From contig NC_079887.1 in the NCBI RefSeq assembly GCF_029227915.1, forward strand, positions 16,365,650 to 16,429,649: a stretch of DNA of 64,000 bases, in the 5' to 3' direction. Under the pieces are notes generated by a model. That model saw only the letters and a list, made by a program, of their open reading frames with translations. It was not told where the DNA came from and searched no databases. This DNA comes from Hydractinia symbiolongicarpus (Eukaryota; Cnidaria; Hydrozoa; Anthoathecata; Hydractiniidae). Numbering within the stretch: the stretch's first letter is position 1; each line of letters starts with the position of its first letter. Below are positions 33,159-45,204 of this stretch, piece after piece. A program made the position numbers and the translations under genes.

Positions 33159-36100
33159 ATGAATAAATACAAGAAAATGGAGATTCTTGGTTCCGGTTCA
33201 TTCGGCATAGCTTGGCTGGTAAAAAATAATAAACGTGAGAAGTGTGTTATAAAAGAAGTTTCAATGCCAGTATTAAAAGTAAAGGATAAAGAAGCAGCAA
33301 TTAACGAAGTGAAAATCTTGTCTACGTTGCGTCATAAAAACATAGTAAGGTATAAAGAAGCATTCATTCACGAAAAGAATCTGTGCATTTGTATGGAGTA
33401 TGCAGATGATGGTGACTTAGCTTCAAAGATTAAGCAACAGGCTGGAAAGCTGTTTCTTGAGTTGGTATGTAGTTTAGTTGTTTGTTGTCAGTGGTATCTT
33501 TTACTGCTGGTGTTATCAGCGATATCGTGTTTTAATGTTGAAAATATTTTTTCGCTTGGGTGTTATCGTTTTTTGTACTTCAATCAGAGAAACTTTTGCC
33601 AGAAAAACTTTCGATAGTTTAGTCAGAACAAACTTTCTAAACATTCGACTCAGGCAAATTTATCCAACAATTTGGTTAAAAAAAGTCTAGTTTTACCTTC
33701 GAATTGCAAGTGTTTCTCGAAATTCTAAAATATATTTACATTTAAAAAGAATAATAAAGCAATAACGATTTCAACGTAAAAAAATTAATCTAGTAACTAA
33801 CAACAATCTGTGGAAATGACTTTTTCCCCTTTTCTATCATTACCAACATAGGCTGCTTTATGTGGAGAAACATAAGAAAGAAACTGTTGCAAAAGTTTAT
33901 CATGTGAAATCTTTCCGATTTTAGATATTGCGAAAGTTTCACTTGCGAAAATCTTTTATATTGTGGACTCGCAAAAGTTTATCCAGAAAATTTCGCCGGC
34001 TGTTTTCATTCGCAAAAGTTGTTGTTTTTGTTGTTGTTGTTGTTGTTGTCATGCTTGTTGTTTTTTAACTTGACTGTAACTATAAAATAGTAGTAGTGAC
34101 TATACCTCTCATTTTCTCTATAGAAGGTGATTGATTGGTTTGTTCAAATCTTGATCGCTGTTAAGTACATCCATGGCCTTCACATCCTACACCGAGGTGA
34201 GACATCATTTAATCATTTGTTTTTATCCTTGGTTAATGTTTGAAAAATCAGGAAATTTTTATTTTAAAATCTCCAGTGCAATCCTAGAGCAATTGTGCAA
34301 CATCTTCACATTATGTATTGTAGTTCTCATTGAAAAAAATGTATTTATATCTACGTTTTTCGTTCTTTTAGATTTAAAATCTCAAAACATCTTTCTTACG
34401 TCGTCTGGTTTAGTGAAAGTTGGAGACTTTGGTATATCACGTTTTCTCGATTCTGGCTTGCAACAAGCTCGCACAGCGATTGGAACGCCTTATTATCTGT
34501 CGCCAGAAATCTGTCAACAAAAACCGTATCTTTTTCCTTTGTCTCACTACCGTTTGAATGTAAGACTTGTGGTACCAAATGCAACACTGTAATTGCGTGC
34601 CTTTTCTTCTGTTTAAAATGTGAAGAAGTAGAGCTACTTTGTGCAGTGCTAACATATTACCTGGCAGCGAGCGGGATTCGATCCGCGGTGCCCAAACGTT
34701 GCGCACGTAGTGTAGTAGACTCCCAGCGGACCGAGATTCGAATCCCGCTCTCTGCCAGGCATTATGCTAGCGATGCTATAAGACTACACTGATTAGAGAA
34801 TGGACACACGGTTGTGCCATGACAAGCTATCATCTACTTAAAGTGAGAAATGTAAATTATTTACTAACGATTTGGCGAAAGGACTTAATGAAATCCAACG
34901 AAGCAAGCTGCTATAATTCTTTGCAATTCGATCATGAAGGTTTTCAAATCTATTATAGTGCAATGTTTATCATTATTCTTAACTGGTTTCTCAGTTACAA
35001 TCACAAGAGTGACATGTGGAGTTTAGGTGTGCTACTGTATGAACTAGCTACGTTAAAACATCCCTTCATGGCTGATGATTTTTCCTGTCTTGTCGTTAAA
35101 ATCATTAAAGGAAAGTATAAGCCTTTGTCGAAGTAAGTATGAGCATTTAAGGGTTCTTTACACGTTCAGGCATTGACAGAAAGAAATTAAAAATTGAGGA
35201 GTTCTGGGAATGAAGCATAGGTCATAAAATAGCGGAAAATCCACTTATATGATACATGATATGATGATGTAATATGACGGATATCTTTTCTTAGACAAAG
35301 TCTTTAATAATAAAATGCAACCAAATGCAAACGCGTCTTTAGTGTTTGAAAAAGATGTTCATGTTAGTAGATGTCCAGGATGTTCTCGATTGTTGAATTA
35401 AACGTTTGCATTGCTGAACTAAAAAGAGTACATTTTTTTGTTTCTTTTTTAGTGTGTACGGCCCACTCGTTCAGGATTTGGTTTTAGTATTGCTTCAAGT
35501 ACGCCCTGAAGACCGCCCATCCGCCGCGCAGTTGTTAAAAGTACCTTTGCTGCAACCACACGTCAAAAGTTATCTAATGAAGGTGAAACATAAAGAAGAA
35601 CCGGTTATCTTCGACTCGGGTATATTTCTGAACAGTGATGAAGAGAAAGGAAGGCGTAAAAGTAGTCCCGAAACATCTTACACTGAATCCGATAAAAGCG
35701 GGGAATCGAAGTCGGGTAAGAATGGAGAAATAGAACGCTCGTCGCCTCTAAATGACTCTAGTAAAAATAAGAAGAGATTGTCTAACAGCTCCGACAATTC
35801 TACAAGTGGCAGTTCGTTTGAGAAATCTGCTCTGTGCAGCAACAACAAAGCTAAACTGGTTAAAGAGGCAAGGCATTTGAACATCTGGAAAAACAAGTTA
35901 AAATCACCCACCCAGTCAATTGACGCCCGAACGGAAGAGACGAGAGAAGGAGTAACACCTCCCAAGAACAAGCCTTCCAAGGTTAACTTCATAGAACGAA
36001 ATAAATGTCTCGCTGCTACACCAGCAGGCGGTAGAATGACGCAGACTAGATTGACGCGAGTGAGACGATTAAACACCACTCCTTCCTCGTCTCCCAATAA

Positions 36101-39100
36101 CGCCGGAAACCAGACTACCAATCGATACAATCTACGATCAAAGGCCAAGTCTAATGAGCAACGAATACCTCTGTTGGCGGCAAGAATGAAACAATTGTCT
36201 GAAAATACGACCGTTTCTGGTGAAGTTAAAGCAGAAAGTGCTTCAATTACTACTCTCGAGCCACCTCCAACGGCAGCCCTTGACCCAAACATTAAATTTC
36301 CGAATGTTCGCAAGCGCGCTTCTAGTTTGATGAATGCAGTCGCAAGAAGTCAAATTGTTCCGTGTAAACTGTCGCGACGAACGATGAGTTGTAACAATCA
36401 GTTACCGCTGATACCGTCGGCTGAAGAAACCTTGGTGAACACTGCTAGTCAGACACAAAGAAGACGACGCTCTGTGGATGTCCCCAATTCTAAGCGAAAT
36501 GTAATCGCCAGACCGTCGATTCTAAGGAGCCGGACAGACTTAGCAAGAAATGAAGCGCCGGAGAAAACCACGATTAAGAGAAAGTACCGTAGGTCTTCGG
36601 TGGGTCTCCCTTCACAATGTAACGTGCCAAAGCACGTTCAAACGAAGATAGCAGGTCGTTTACGTGCAGCCAGTGTTGCGTGTGATAATCTACAACTTAA
36701 AAGTCCGGAAGAAAAGAAGGAGAGTGAAGATGAACAGGTTAGTTAACCTAAATTTCCTGATCTTCTGCGCCTGCTAAGGCGGAATTTAAATAGGTAGTCG
36801 AAGGCGTTAACTGAAAATTCACAATTATGGCCCCAAATGGAATTTTCCACAAAAGCCTCCTGAAGTAAAGAGGTAAAATTTTGAAATTCTTCTCCGACGC
36901 CTGGTAACAGCCCTATGAACTTTCTTTATAACATCTACCAAAGATTTCATGTTATTATTACACATATGTAACTTTCGCGAGTTTCAAGCATTTTGGATTT
37001 TGCTAAATTTTCAGTTGTAAAATCCAGTAAATTCCGAAGCTAATGATTTTCAGTTTTTTGCAGAAAGTTTTATTCTGGAGGAAAAAAATTTTCTGGTTAA
37101 ATCTATTCCGTAAAAACGAAAAATTATCTAATTAATAATTATGGTATCTGGTTTCTTCTCCTGTTTGTTTCTCTTCAAGTCGAGGCTTCTTCGACGGTAT
37201 TTTGCCCCTAAAAATTTCACGTATATCAACTGATTTCGTCTCTGTACGTACTGTTCTATTTTTCTGCTTCAATGTTTCTTTGCGCGACAGCGCGATGCTC
37301 CTCTTTCAATGTAGTAAAATATTCATTGAAAACAAAATTTGTTAATTTTTCAATTAAACTAACTCCGCGTTTCCTATAACATATTTAAGAGAATTTCAAA
37401 AATATCTTTATTGGCGAAAGTTTATATAGCGAAATATTATCAATATCTTTATTGGCGAAAGTGTACCTCGTGAATTTTTTTGCATTCCTCAATTTGCGAA
37501 AGTTGATCTAAAATAATTCGCGAGTTTTTCACCTTGCGAAGGTTTCTGTCGCGACAGTTTCTCTAATTGAAGTAACAAAAAATAAATGTGCCATGAGTAA
37601 ATGTTTGCCTGACTTTGTTTCAAGACGACAACAGGAAAAAAAGTCATTAGAGAAAATAGATGCTTTATTGAGAAGTCCACTATTATTTTCAATTAAGGAT
37701 TGTTCCTCTAACAGAAAAAATGAAGGCCAGCTAACACGCTGTCATAGCATGCTGTTCTCCTCTTCTGTAGGATGTTAAATGTAGAGTGTAGACAGAAGCA
37801 GAATCCTTTCACGATTTGAAAATTTTAGTCATCAATGGAGATCAAATTGGAAATTTTGAAATTTCCTCCAAGATTTTTTCACATGTTTTGTCATTACGTA
37901 GCAATTGTTGTGTTCTAAATCCACACGTTTACCGATGTCACGAAATTTTAGAACGGGTTAAACGTATTCAATCGTTAAAAATAAGGTAAAAATTTTAGCG
38001 ATTTGTAAGGATGTTTATGAGGAACTCGACACAAATTTGTTGTGGCCAATATAACTGTATTGAGACAAAAATAATAAAACAATTATATCGCAAGTTGTTT
38101 ATTTCTCATTTCTAAAAAAACTAGCATTTTATGTTCTTCAAAACTATTGTTGCGACCGCATTTCTTTTGAAAAGACATCTTAACAGACTTGACGTCAACG
38201 TATGCAAAAACAAAATACAGGCTGGTTATTATTCTTATTTCTCTATTATTTTAAACAATAGCCCTATTCTTTTTAACCTGAAATCCCCGCCTGATATTCT
38301 TATAAAGCCTATTTTGTAAAAACCATGTACTAGATGCGCGTTTCTAAGTGTTATTTTCATCCATTTGACTTTGCGTCAGAACTCTCGAAAATTCATAAAC
38401 GAAAGCGATATAGCAATATGTTTACTTTTCAGTTCACGTTCGAAGTTTCTACAGCTCCCCTACATAGCACCATGATTGATTATGATAGTAACGTTGATGG
38501 AATATCTAATATAATACCGAACGGGATCAAAGTGGAGTCAGATAACGAACAGGTATATTTTCGTATATATTTTGCAACTTTTCTTTTCTTCTTCCCAAAT
38601 ATTTAATTTTATTTTAGATGTTTGGACGCCCCCTCGGCGCTACTTAGTTGTTTATTTTTTGTTGCGCTTGCTTTTGTAGATATATAGATCTCTTTTAATG
38701 TTCTCGTAATGTTTCGATTTTGCGTGGACATGCGCACTAATTCCTATAGGTACAAAATATAAACAATAAACCACAAAAGTCTCTTAAAATTGGTGAAACG
38801 TTTTTTAGAATGTACTTCAAAAAATATTTCAATGCTTTTTGGATCTTCTGCTTTCCAAAACTGTATGAACTTAACAATAACCATTTTACACCATATGATC
38901 CTGCTTTTTTACCCAGTAAGCATGTACAAAAATTGCAAAATTTTGTAATCTTCTGTAAACATTATCTATAAGTTAGGCTTTTCAAACTGCACAATCAATC
39001 TCTGAGAATTTCATATATCTTATCTTTACTCTAATATTTTCTGATGTTATCACACACTGCGGGTTGTCCGTTCTTTCGTTTTTGAAATGCGATATATATA

Positions 39101-39561
39101 AAGGACGGATGAACCCGTCGTTTGTCGGTCATGCAGGCCGATTCTGTGCTAATGCACGAAACAAAGATGCCCGGAGTATGTACAATGTAGATTTTTCAAT
39201 GGGTTTACGAATAGTCTCTTATATTAATACTCTTTTATATTTCACTGCCTAGAACACGACAAAGGGGATGTCTAAAACTTTAAAAGAAGACACCATTCTT
39301 CGGCGACCGTTAAATAAAAAGCACGCTAGTACGTACACTGTTATTCAACCTCTCAATAAAGGTGTACTGCGTTCTCATCTTTGCAAAAAAATCGGGGCCG
39401 AGAAACTAGAATCGTCAATGGAATTGGCTCGCAAAATCAAACTTTCTGCGAACGATGTTGACGTTTTGAAACGAGTTAGCGAGGCACTTGGTAATGAACA
39501 TCGAGACATGTTGCCATCTCTTTTCGAATTGGCACACTTTGAGAGGGACCAGATGAATTGA
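33159..39561 (+). CDS. NIMA-related (NEK) Ser/Thr kinase, NEK1/NEK4-like, 794 aa, 7 exons
   Basis: Exons: 33159-33464, 34124-34196, 34372-34525, 34995-35132, 35453-36737, 38433-38552, 39253-39561; all GT-AG and in phase. Kinase domain at about residues 1-260: Gly-rich loop GSGSFG (11-16), ATP-binding K32, catalytic HRDLKSQN (D127), DFG motif (D145), [20 protein letters not shown] and [12 protein letters not shown], then the RPEDRPSA block. These are NEK hallmarks. The single large exon 35453-36737 encodes a basic, Ser- and Arg-rich tail with no coiled coil evident. The last exon encodes a compact C-terminal domain ([40 protein letters not shown]) resembling the end of vertebrate NEK1. NEKs regulate cilia, centrosomes and mitosis. 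The exact paralogue is uncertain because the tail is shorter than in NEK1. Confidence 0.92.
33465..34123. other. NEK intron 1 with GCGAAAG-type repeats and a GTT run
   Basis: Contains several variants of TTGCGAAAGTTT in both orientations (33930-34025) and a (GTT)n stretch near 34028-34050. A similar GCGAAAG-rich block occurs in the long intron 36738-38432. Confidence 0.6.
34648..34771. repeat. inverted pair of tRNA-like B-box sequences
   Basis: Arms 34648-34684 and 34735-34771 are inverted copies, each containing a T-arm-like GATTCGAATCCCGC (or variant) plus CTGCCAGG. Between them lies GTAGTGTAGTAGACT, resembling an A-box. It sits in NEK intron 3. Probably two head-to-head tRNA-derived SINE fragments or a palindromic element; not a functional tRNA. 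Confidence 0.65.
36738..38432. other. NEK intron 5
   Basis: A 1.7-kb intron. At 37400-37560 it has GCGAAAG-type repeats, including two copies of ATCTTTATTGGCGAAAGT about 42 bp apart. A dispersed-repeat copy starts at 38221. No coding exon found. Confidence 0.55.
38221..38315 (+). repeat. dispersed repeat, copy 1
   Basis: Starts GCTGGTTATTATT and includes TTTTAAACAATAGCCCTATT and CCTGATATTCTTATAAA. A diverged copy in the same orientation lies at 60901-60985. Confidence 0.65.
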
Positions 39562-41059
39562 TTTTTTTTATATGAAATGAAGTTTTTTTTTATAGCGTAT
39601 TTATTTTTATTGATTTCGTTTATCGTTAGTAGTTTATAAGTAAGTCTTTCATGTATGCTGACGTACAACAAATAAGTGCGTTTCGAAACTTTAAACGAAG
39701 CTGGGCAATGTAAACATTCACCTACGACACGCGAATGACTCCCTCCCTCATACGATTTACGCCCTTCCCCCGCGAAACTGAAAATTGATTACCTTTCCCA
39801 AATGAAATTGCAAGCAATTCCGTAAAGCTGGCTTTCGATGATAGGTTGTTTTTGTAGTATTTTACCAGTGGGGTGCAGGATAACTGAGACAACAGGCATT
39901 TTACCTTGTTCATCCCAGTTAATCCTATTCTAGTCTGCCTATTCTGTCAGCATCAGGTTTTATGGTCGTTTTATATTGGGGACGGGATTATGGTTGCCGT
40001 GAAATTTCTCTTTCTCTGCGGGATCAGTTAAAGAAATTATCACGTGTATATATAATGTTGGTTTTTGCAGTAAAATTTAAAAACAAAACTTGTAAAAGTA
40101 AATATACGTAATTTATTGAGAAAAAAGAAAATTTTTTAACAATTCTTAAGCTATTTATTGTAACATAGTTAACAAAAATATTTGGCGATGTATAATACAG
40201 AAATTCAAAATTTTAAAAATTTTATATATCTTATTACTAAATATCGCGTTGTGTTTTTAAAATCAATCTCCCGTCTATTGAGCAACCTAGTTCTGAGGTC
40301 TTTGAGGAAAAAATCGTAAAATCCTGGTGAAGCAAGGGACAAAATTTTTGATTTTTAAAAAGTTAGAAAGTAGTAGACACGTTCGCTATTAGTTTGACAT
40401 CATTTTAACTTCCAGGAAATTCCAGTCAAAAGATAAAGAAACTCGTCAAAATAATTTTCGTGAAATATGACATCAAATTTTAAACACAAAAAATTTTTCG
40501 CTTTCAATTTATCGTTATAAAAGACTCGGACTCGGACCATGGGGGAAGTATGTTGTTTATCATTAGGTCACGTAAGGGAGTTTTGTTGTTTTGAAGGACG
40601 TCAAAGTTCGAAGTGAAAACTAAAATCTTAAGACTTTCTCGTTGTCATGTTTCATCAAAACAACGTTGATGGTCAAAGAAATTCTCGCACCATTTAACAA
40701 GAAAATTTCGCGTCATTTTTTTTTTCGTATTCATATTCGTTATTATATTCATTATACATATTCGGACCAAGGAGGAACCACCTTGCCATAACACTAGGTC
40801 ACTGAACGTTGAGAGTGTCCCGTTTTTATTATTTTGCATGATGTATTTGTAACCCGAATACTTTCTGTCATCAGTCGATCGTATTTTTTTAGTTTCGTTG
40901 AAGAACGATTTCGCACCATATACTGACAGAATAGTTTCGCGTCATTAAATTTCAAGCGAAATTCAACATCAATTCTCAAAATACTCGAAAGGCAGAAAAG
41001 AAAACAGTTTTTGACTCTAAAAACAGGACAAGAAGTCTGGGCATTTTTCTTTTCCGATT
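39562..41059. other. intergenic between convergent NEK and GPCR genes
   Basis: Contains the two 3' UTRs by position and a ~230-bp tandem duplication at about 40530-40950. No gene recognised. Confidence 0.5.
40530..40950. repeat. two-copy tandem duplication, unit about 228 bp
   Basis: CGGACCA recurs at 40533 and 40763, CGCACCAT at about 40687 and 40913, and TTCGCGTCATT at about 40709 and 40937, in the same order. The copies are considerably diverged. Confidence 0.65.
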
Positions 41060-44000
41060 TTACAATCGGGTGTTGGAAATTACAGCCACTTCTTTGTACA
41101 ACTGGCTGGATATTGTTGCTTTTGACACCTCGTCGTCAACGTCATCTAGTTTCCGTCGTTTTGCAAATGTCGCTTCCTCGTGTCGGATAGAAGCAAAACT
41201 CCCTAATGTGCCGTGCGGCAGATGTTCTTTGTTTTCGGAAGGTCGAAAGAACAAAATATATATTTTCGGTAAGAACATGAAAAAGAGTGTACTCGACGCT
41301 GATACCAAATTAATTATCGCCAAAGTTAGCTGCCGATAAAATCCAATTGTTCCGTAATAGAAACTTGGTAAAACGAACAGCATCTCTAAACTTATTGCCA
41401 TCATAGCCAGCATAATGTTCCGGGCTTCGTTATAATTACCTGGAACTTTTCGCGTCAAAACTGCTTGATAAGTACATATAAAAACCAAAATGCAATGAAA
41501 CATCCACCACACCCCTGCGGCTCCTTTTCCATAATAACATAACGCATACGCGATGTTCTCTGCGGAGGAGTGCATTCGTTCATAACGAACAGGATCGAGG
41601 GGATAAAAAGCTACTGAAACAGATAGCAAGCAATCAAAGGATGTTATCAGCAATACAATGGAGAGCTGCCATCCACGCCCGAGAAATTTTGGCGTTCCTG
41701 AAAATAAACTTAATGTTTTACATCACTAGACGAAAAAACAAAAATCGATGGATATTTCTTGGTGTCAATATTATTTTACACTTAACTCCATGCTCGTCTC
41801 TAGGGATTTTTGCTCTTTAGCATCTATCACTGAGCTAGCTATCAAATTCATCAAAAAGACAAAATGCTCTGGGAACGAGGTTGACTTTTCCCTGTATTAT
41901 AATGAATATAGAAACTAAAACACCTCGTTCCCAGTGGCTGTTGCCTCCTATTTTGTGTCGCCTTTAGAAATCCAAAAGATACAACAGACGCTGGGAATAA
42001 AGTTATGCAATGAAGTAGTCACCTAGCTTTTTAGCTTTAATCTAATGTTCATGGTCAAACTTTCATGGATAATGCCTAACTTAATAAAAGTCAATAATAT
42101 ATAGTAAGTGGACGCAATACCTTGCTCCAAAGGACGTCCTGTGTAGTAAAAGAGGTTATCAAATAGTGCTATTTACCTTTTCGAAGAACATCTTTACTAA
42201 AAATTCTGTAAATACGATTTGTTTTTACAAATAATGCGCCAATCAGCAAGCTGAGCGATAACCCTGAACCAATCAGATTTACTCGACACGTTGTATCACT
42301 TATATCACCTATGACTACATATGGCGAGGCGTAACACAGAAGACTTCCAACAAGCATCGTTACCGATATTTCCCAACTCGAAGCTTTTATAATATGAGTT
42401 CGTCGATATTTACAAAACACCGACATGACAAAAATCACTATGATTTGTCCCGACACAGCACATGTTGTCAAAGCGATGCCGATCTTGTCGTTGTATTTAA
42501 TCGTGTTTATTTTTAATTCTACGCATGCTGATTTATCAGGTTTGGGAGTGAAAAATGTTTGGCATGGTTCACACGCTTGAGATTTACTACTTATATATTC
42601 ATCCGGTTGACATTCCACGCATACTGAGCAGCATTCCGGATGCCTGCCACTTGCTTCTTTACCCATGCCGTTCCCACATGCAACATCGCATGTGGAAACC
42701 GGGTTGTTTTGCAACAATTCCAATAACGTAATTTTCTCTTGTAAATATTTTAATTTGATACTCGCTGGCTTTCTGCTGTCCCAAATACCCGCTAATTCTA
42801 GTTTCGGTACCGGACTTTCCTTTAGCATCATAATGTCGTACTGACCCATGACGTCACCGTGTTTGTCGAATTCGAATCTATAGCCAAGTGCGCTATGGAA
42901 CGTAACATTTAAGATTTCCTGCATTCGTAAACTGGAAGAAAAATATAATTATGCTAAGATATAATTTAAAAAGAAAAGCAGAGAAATAACATTATAACAC
43001 CCTGGTCCTTTGTCTCTTATCGCCGCTGCGCCTATTGATAAATTTGTCAATAAGCAGCGCCGGCAATAAAAAAGTCATGTGAACGAGGTTGCCAGGAGGC
43101 CACCATTTTGTTTTGGTTATAAAACATTCCGTTCATGTGTTTTCTCATCCTCAGAATTTTTTAACTTAGTTATAGAGTTCTGTGATCGAGGGTGGTCTTT
43201 TAATTTCAATAGAATTCTTTATTGGGATGAAATCTTTTTGTCTCAGTTTTTCTTGGAACTTTTGTTTTTTCCCGTTTTTGTTTAGAATTTTACTGCTTAC
43301 ACAAAGACAGAATAACACGATTTTGATCTTAGGTTTTTTTTTTCTTGAAAAAGAAATAAACTTCAGTGGCATAATAACCGTACAATTTGAAATTGACTTC
43401 CTCTTTAATTTTTTTTTCAAAGATATTGGCGCCGAATATATCTACTAGAATGCGACCGATCAAGCTTTGGAGAAACACATGAAAAATAAAACAGGTACGC
43501 CACAAAAATCCATCATGAGAAAGAGGTGATCAAATTTTTACTTTTATTATGAGCTTCCCTAATTTTTGCAAACAGTGGAATTTTTTTCGAGACACAAAGC
43601 TAATATATAACATTTCAAATGAAATCCCCTTTTACTAAAGTTTTTTGTTGATAGATCGCGCAGGTTAATGTTATTCTTTAGTTATTCTAAGTTATTCTAC
43701 AACAAATATTTTGTCCGCTTTTTTATCACAGATCGAGTGCTCGTAAATGTTTGGACAGCTGATAAATCTCTTCTTATATGAGTATTAGGTAATAAACTTG
43801 AAAGTTAGTCAATATAACTCAAGTTAGTTGCACAAAAGTTTAAATGTTTTTTTGAAAAGTGAATCAAAATTTAAGCGCAAAAATATTTAGGAAATAGGAA
43901 ATAAACACAAATGTTATATCACACGTTCAACGGTTTTTGCCTTACCCACCAAATTCTTCGAAATTCTGGTCAGGATTACATAACTTCCCGCAGCAAACAC

Positions 44001-45204
44001 CCATATCATGCAAGGTATGTGCAACCACGTATACAGCGTCAATTACATATGGTAAAAAATATGACGGCTTCTTCAGCAATAAACAATTTTTCTGGACGCA
44101 CTCCTTTAGAAAAGGTATAAGATCGTACAATTCGGTGTTGACAATGTTCTCTTCAACAAAACGCTTGTATTCTGCTAGATTTGAAGATCTAAGAAAATCA
44201 TAACTTGCAGGTTGAAGAGATATGACAACATTCCCTGTGTGGAAGGTTGAAAACATTTTCTCGAGCTTATATGTCACATCAATTCCTTCAGAGAAAATCC
44301 AAGTATATGACGTTAAGTTAAGGCTGAATATTTGAAGCAACAACTCGGTTGCTTTTTCTTTATGTAGAAACAAAACAAACCCTCGCACAAAAGAATCTTC
44401 CTTCAATGCTTCCTCAAAGTTGGTGGTGTTTTCCGTAATGCTTTTTAGACTGAAGGTTTTAGCAATGCATATTTTGTCAGATTTATCCTTCGCTTCTAAG
44501 TTGCTATCTTCAATATATTTTTGAAAGCTTGAGAAACCAGCTAGTCCGTAATCCGTCATATCATGAATCGCATAAACAATATTCCATTTTAATTTCCGAA
44601 TCAACGCCGAAATTGCTTTAGCTAATAATTTATCGGTCGGAATTGTACGCGCAAACGATGGGAATCTGTCCTTGTCGCTCAATTTACGATCGGTTGACCC
44701 GTAACTTATCGTTGGCACGCCGAATAAATTCGTCATTGTAGCGATACTATTACTAATACTGCTTTTACGAATGCCCACTACCGCAACCGTGTTACTTCTT
44801 AAACGATATGGGGAATAATAAAAATCGTTCACGTACGAATAATCGTTTCTCATAGCAGCTTTTACAAAATTGAATTGTAAACACTTTCTAATGGCGTGTT
44901 CGTTTGCATCACAGGAGTCAGCAATATCTACACCGATAGTACAATTAGGAACGAGTGCATTCGCTTTGTTTATACTGTAAACAGCATACACCATAGCCAT
45001 TGCTTCTTGTATGCCATGAGAGCTTATTTCACCGATACATTCCCTTGTGCTTGCATTTTGTTTCGCTGTTGCAATCTTAATGGGAAACAAGCCAGCTACA
45101 ACTATATCAGCTCGACATTTTGAGAAAGATGATAAAGGATGTTTTTTAGACTGGATTGAAATGAAGACTAAGAACGTGAGCAAAAGAATGCAACAGATAT
45201 TCAT
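41060..45204 (-). CDS. class C G-protein-coupled receptor, mGluR-like, 883 aa, 3 exons
   Basis: Cell-surface receptor. Exons in transcript order: 45204-43946, 42931-42177, 41697-41060; GT-AG junctions in phase, 2652 nt. Residues 1-19 are a hydrophobic signal peptide. Residues about 30-490 form a Venus-flytrap ligand domain with SYGSTDRKLSDKDRFPSFAR and LKWNIVYAIHDMTDYGLAGF, as in mGluRs. Residues about 501-557 are a nine-cysteine NCD3G linker (CDVAC.., CCSVCVECQ, ACEPC). Seven membrane segments follow from about residue 570, with VFICTYQAVLTRKVPGNYNE around the second intracellular loop and FMFLPKIYILFFRPSEN at TM7. The cytoplasmic tail is short. T171 and S148/S149 match mGluR residues contacting the amino-acid moiety of glutamate, but the position of mGluR1 Arg78 is Ser, so the ligand may not be glutamate. 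Confidence 0.93.
41869..41934. mobile_element. 66-bp palindromic element, CTGGGAACGAGG ends
   Basis: CTGGGAACGAGG at 41869-41880 and its perfect inverted copy at 41923-41934 bound a short AT-rich centre, in the GPCR's second intron. A minimal MITE or a solo-end deletion derivative. Confidence 0.7.
42932..43945. other. GPCR intron 1
   Basis: About 1 kb, AT-rich. A GAACGAGGTTGCCAGGAGG segment at 43081 resembles the MITE terminus. No coding exon is supported. Confidence 0.5.

Noticed and set aside
35678-36313. 211-codon minus-strand open frame
   Set aside because: Antisense shadow of the large NEK exon 35453-36737, which has clear splice sites and phase; no motifs.
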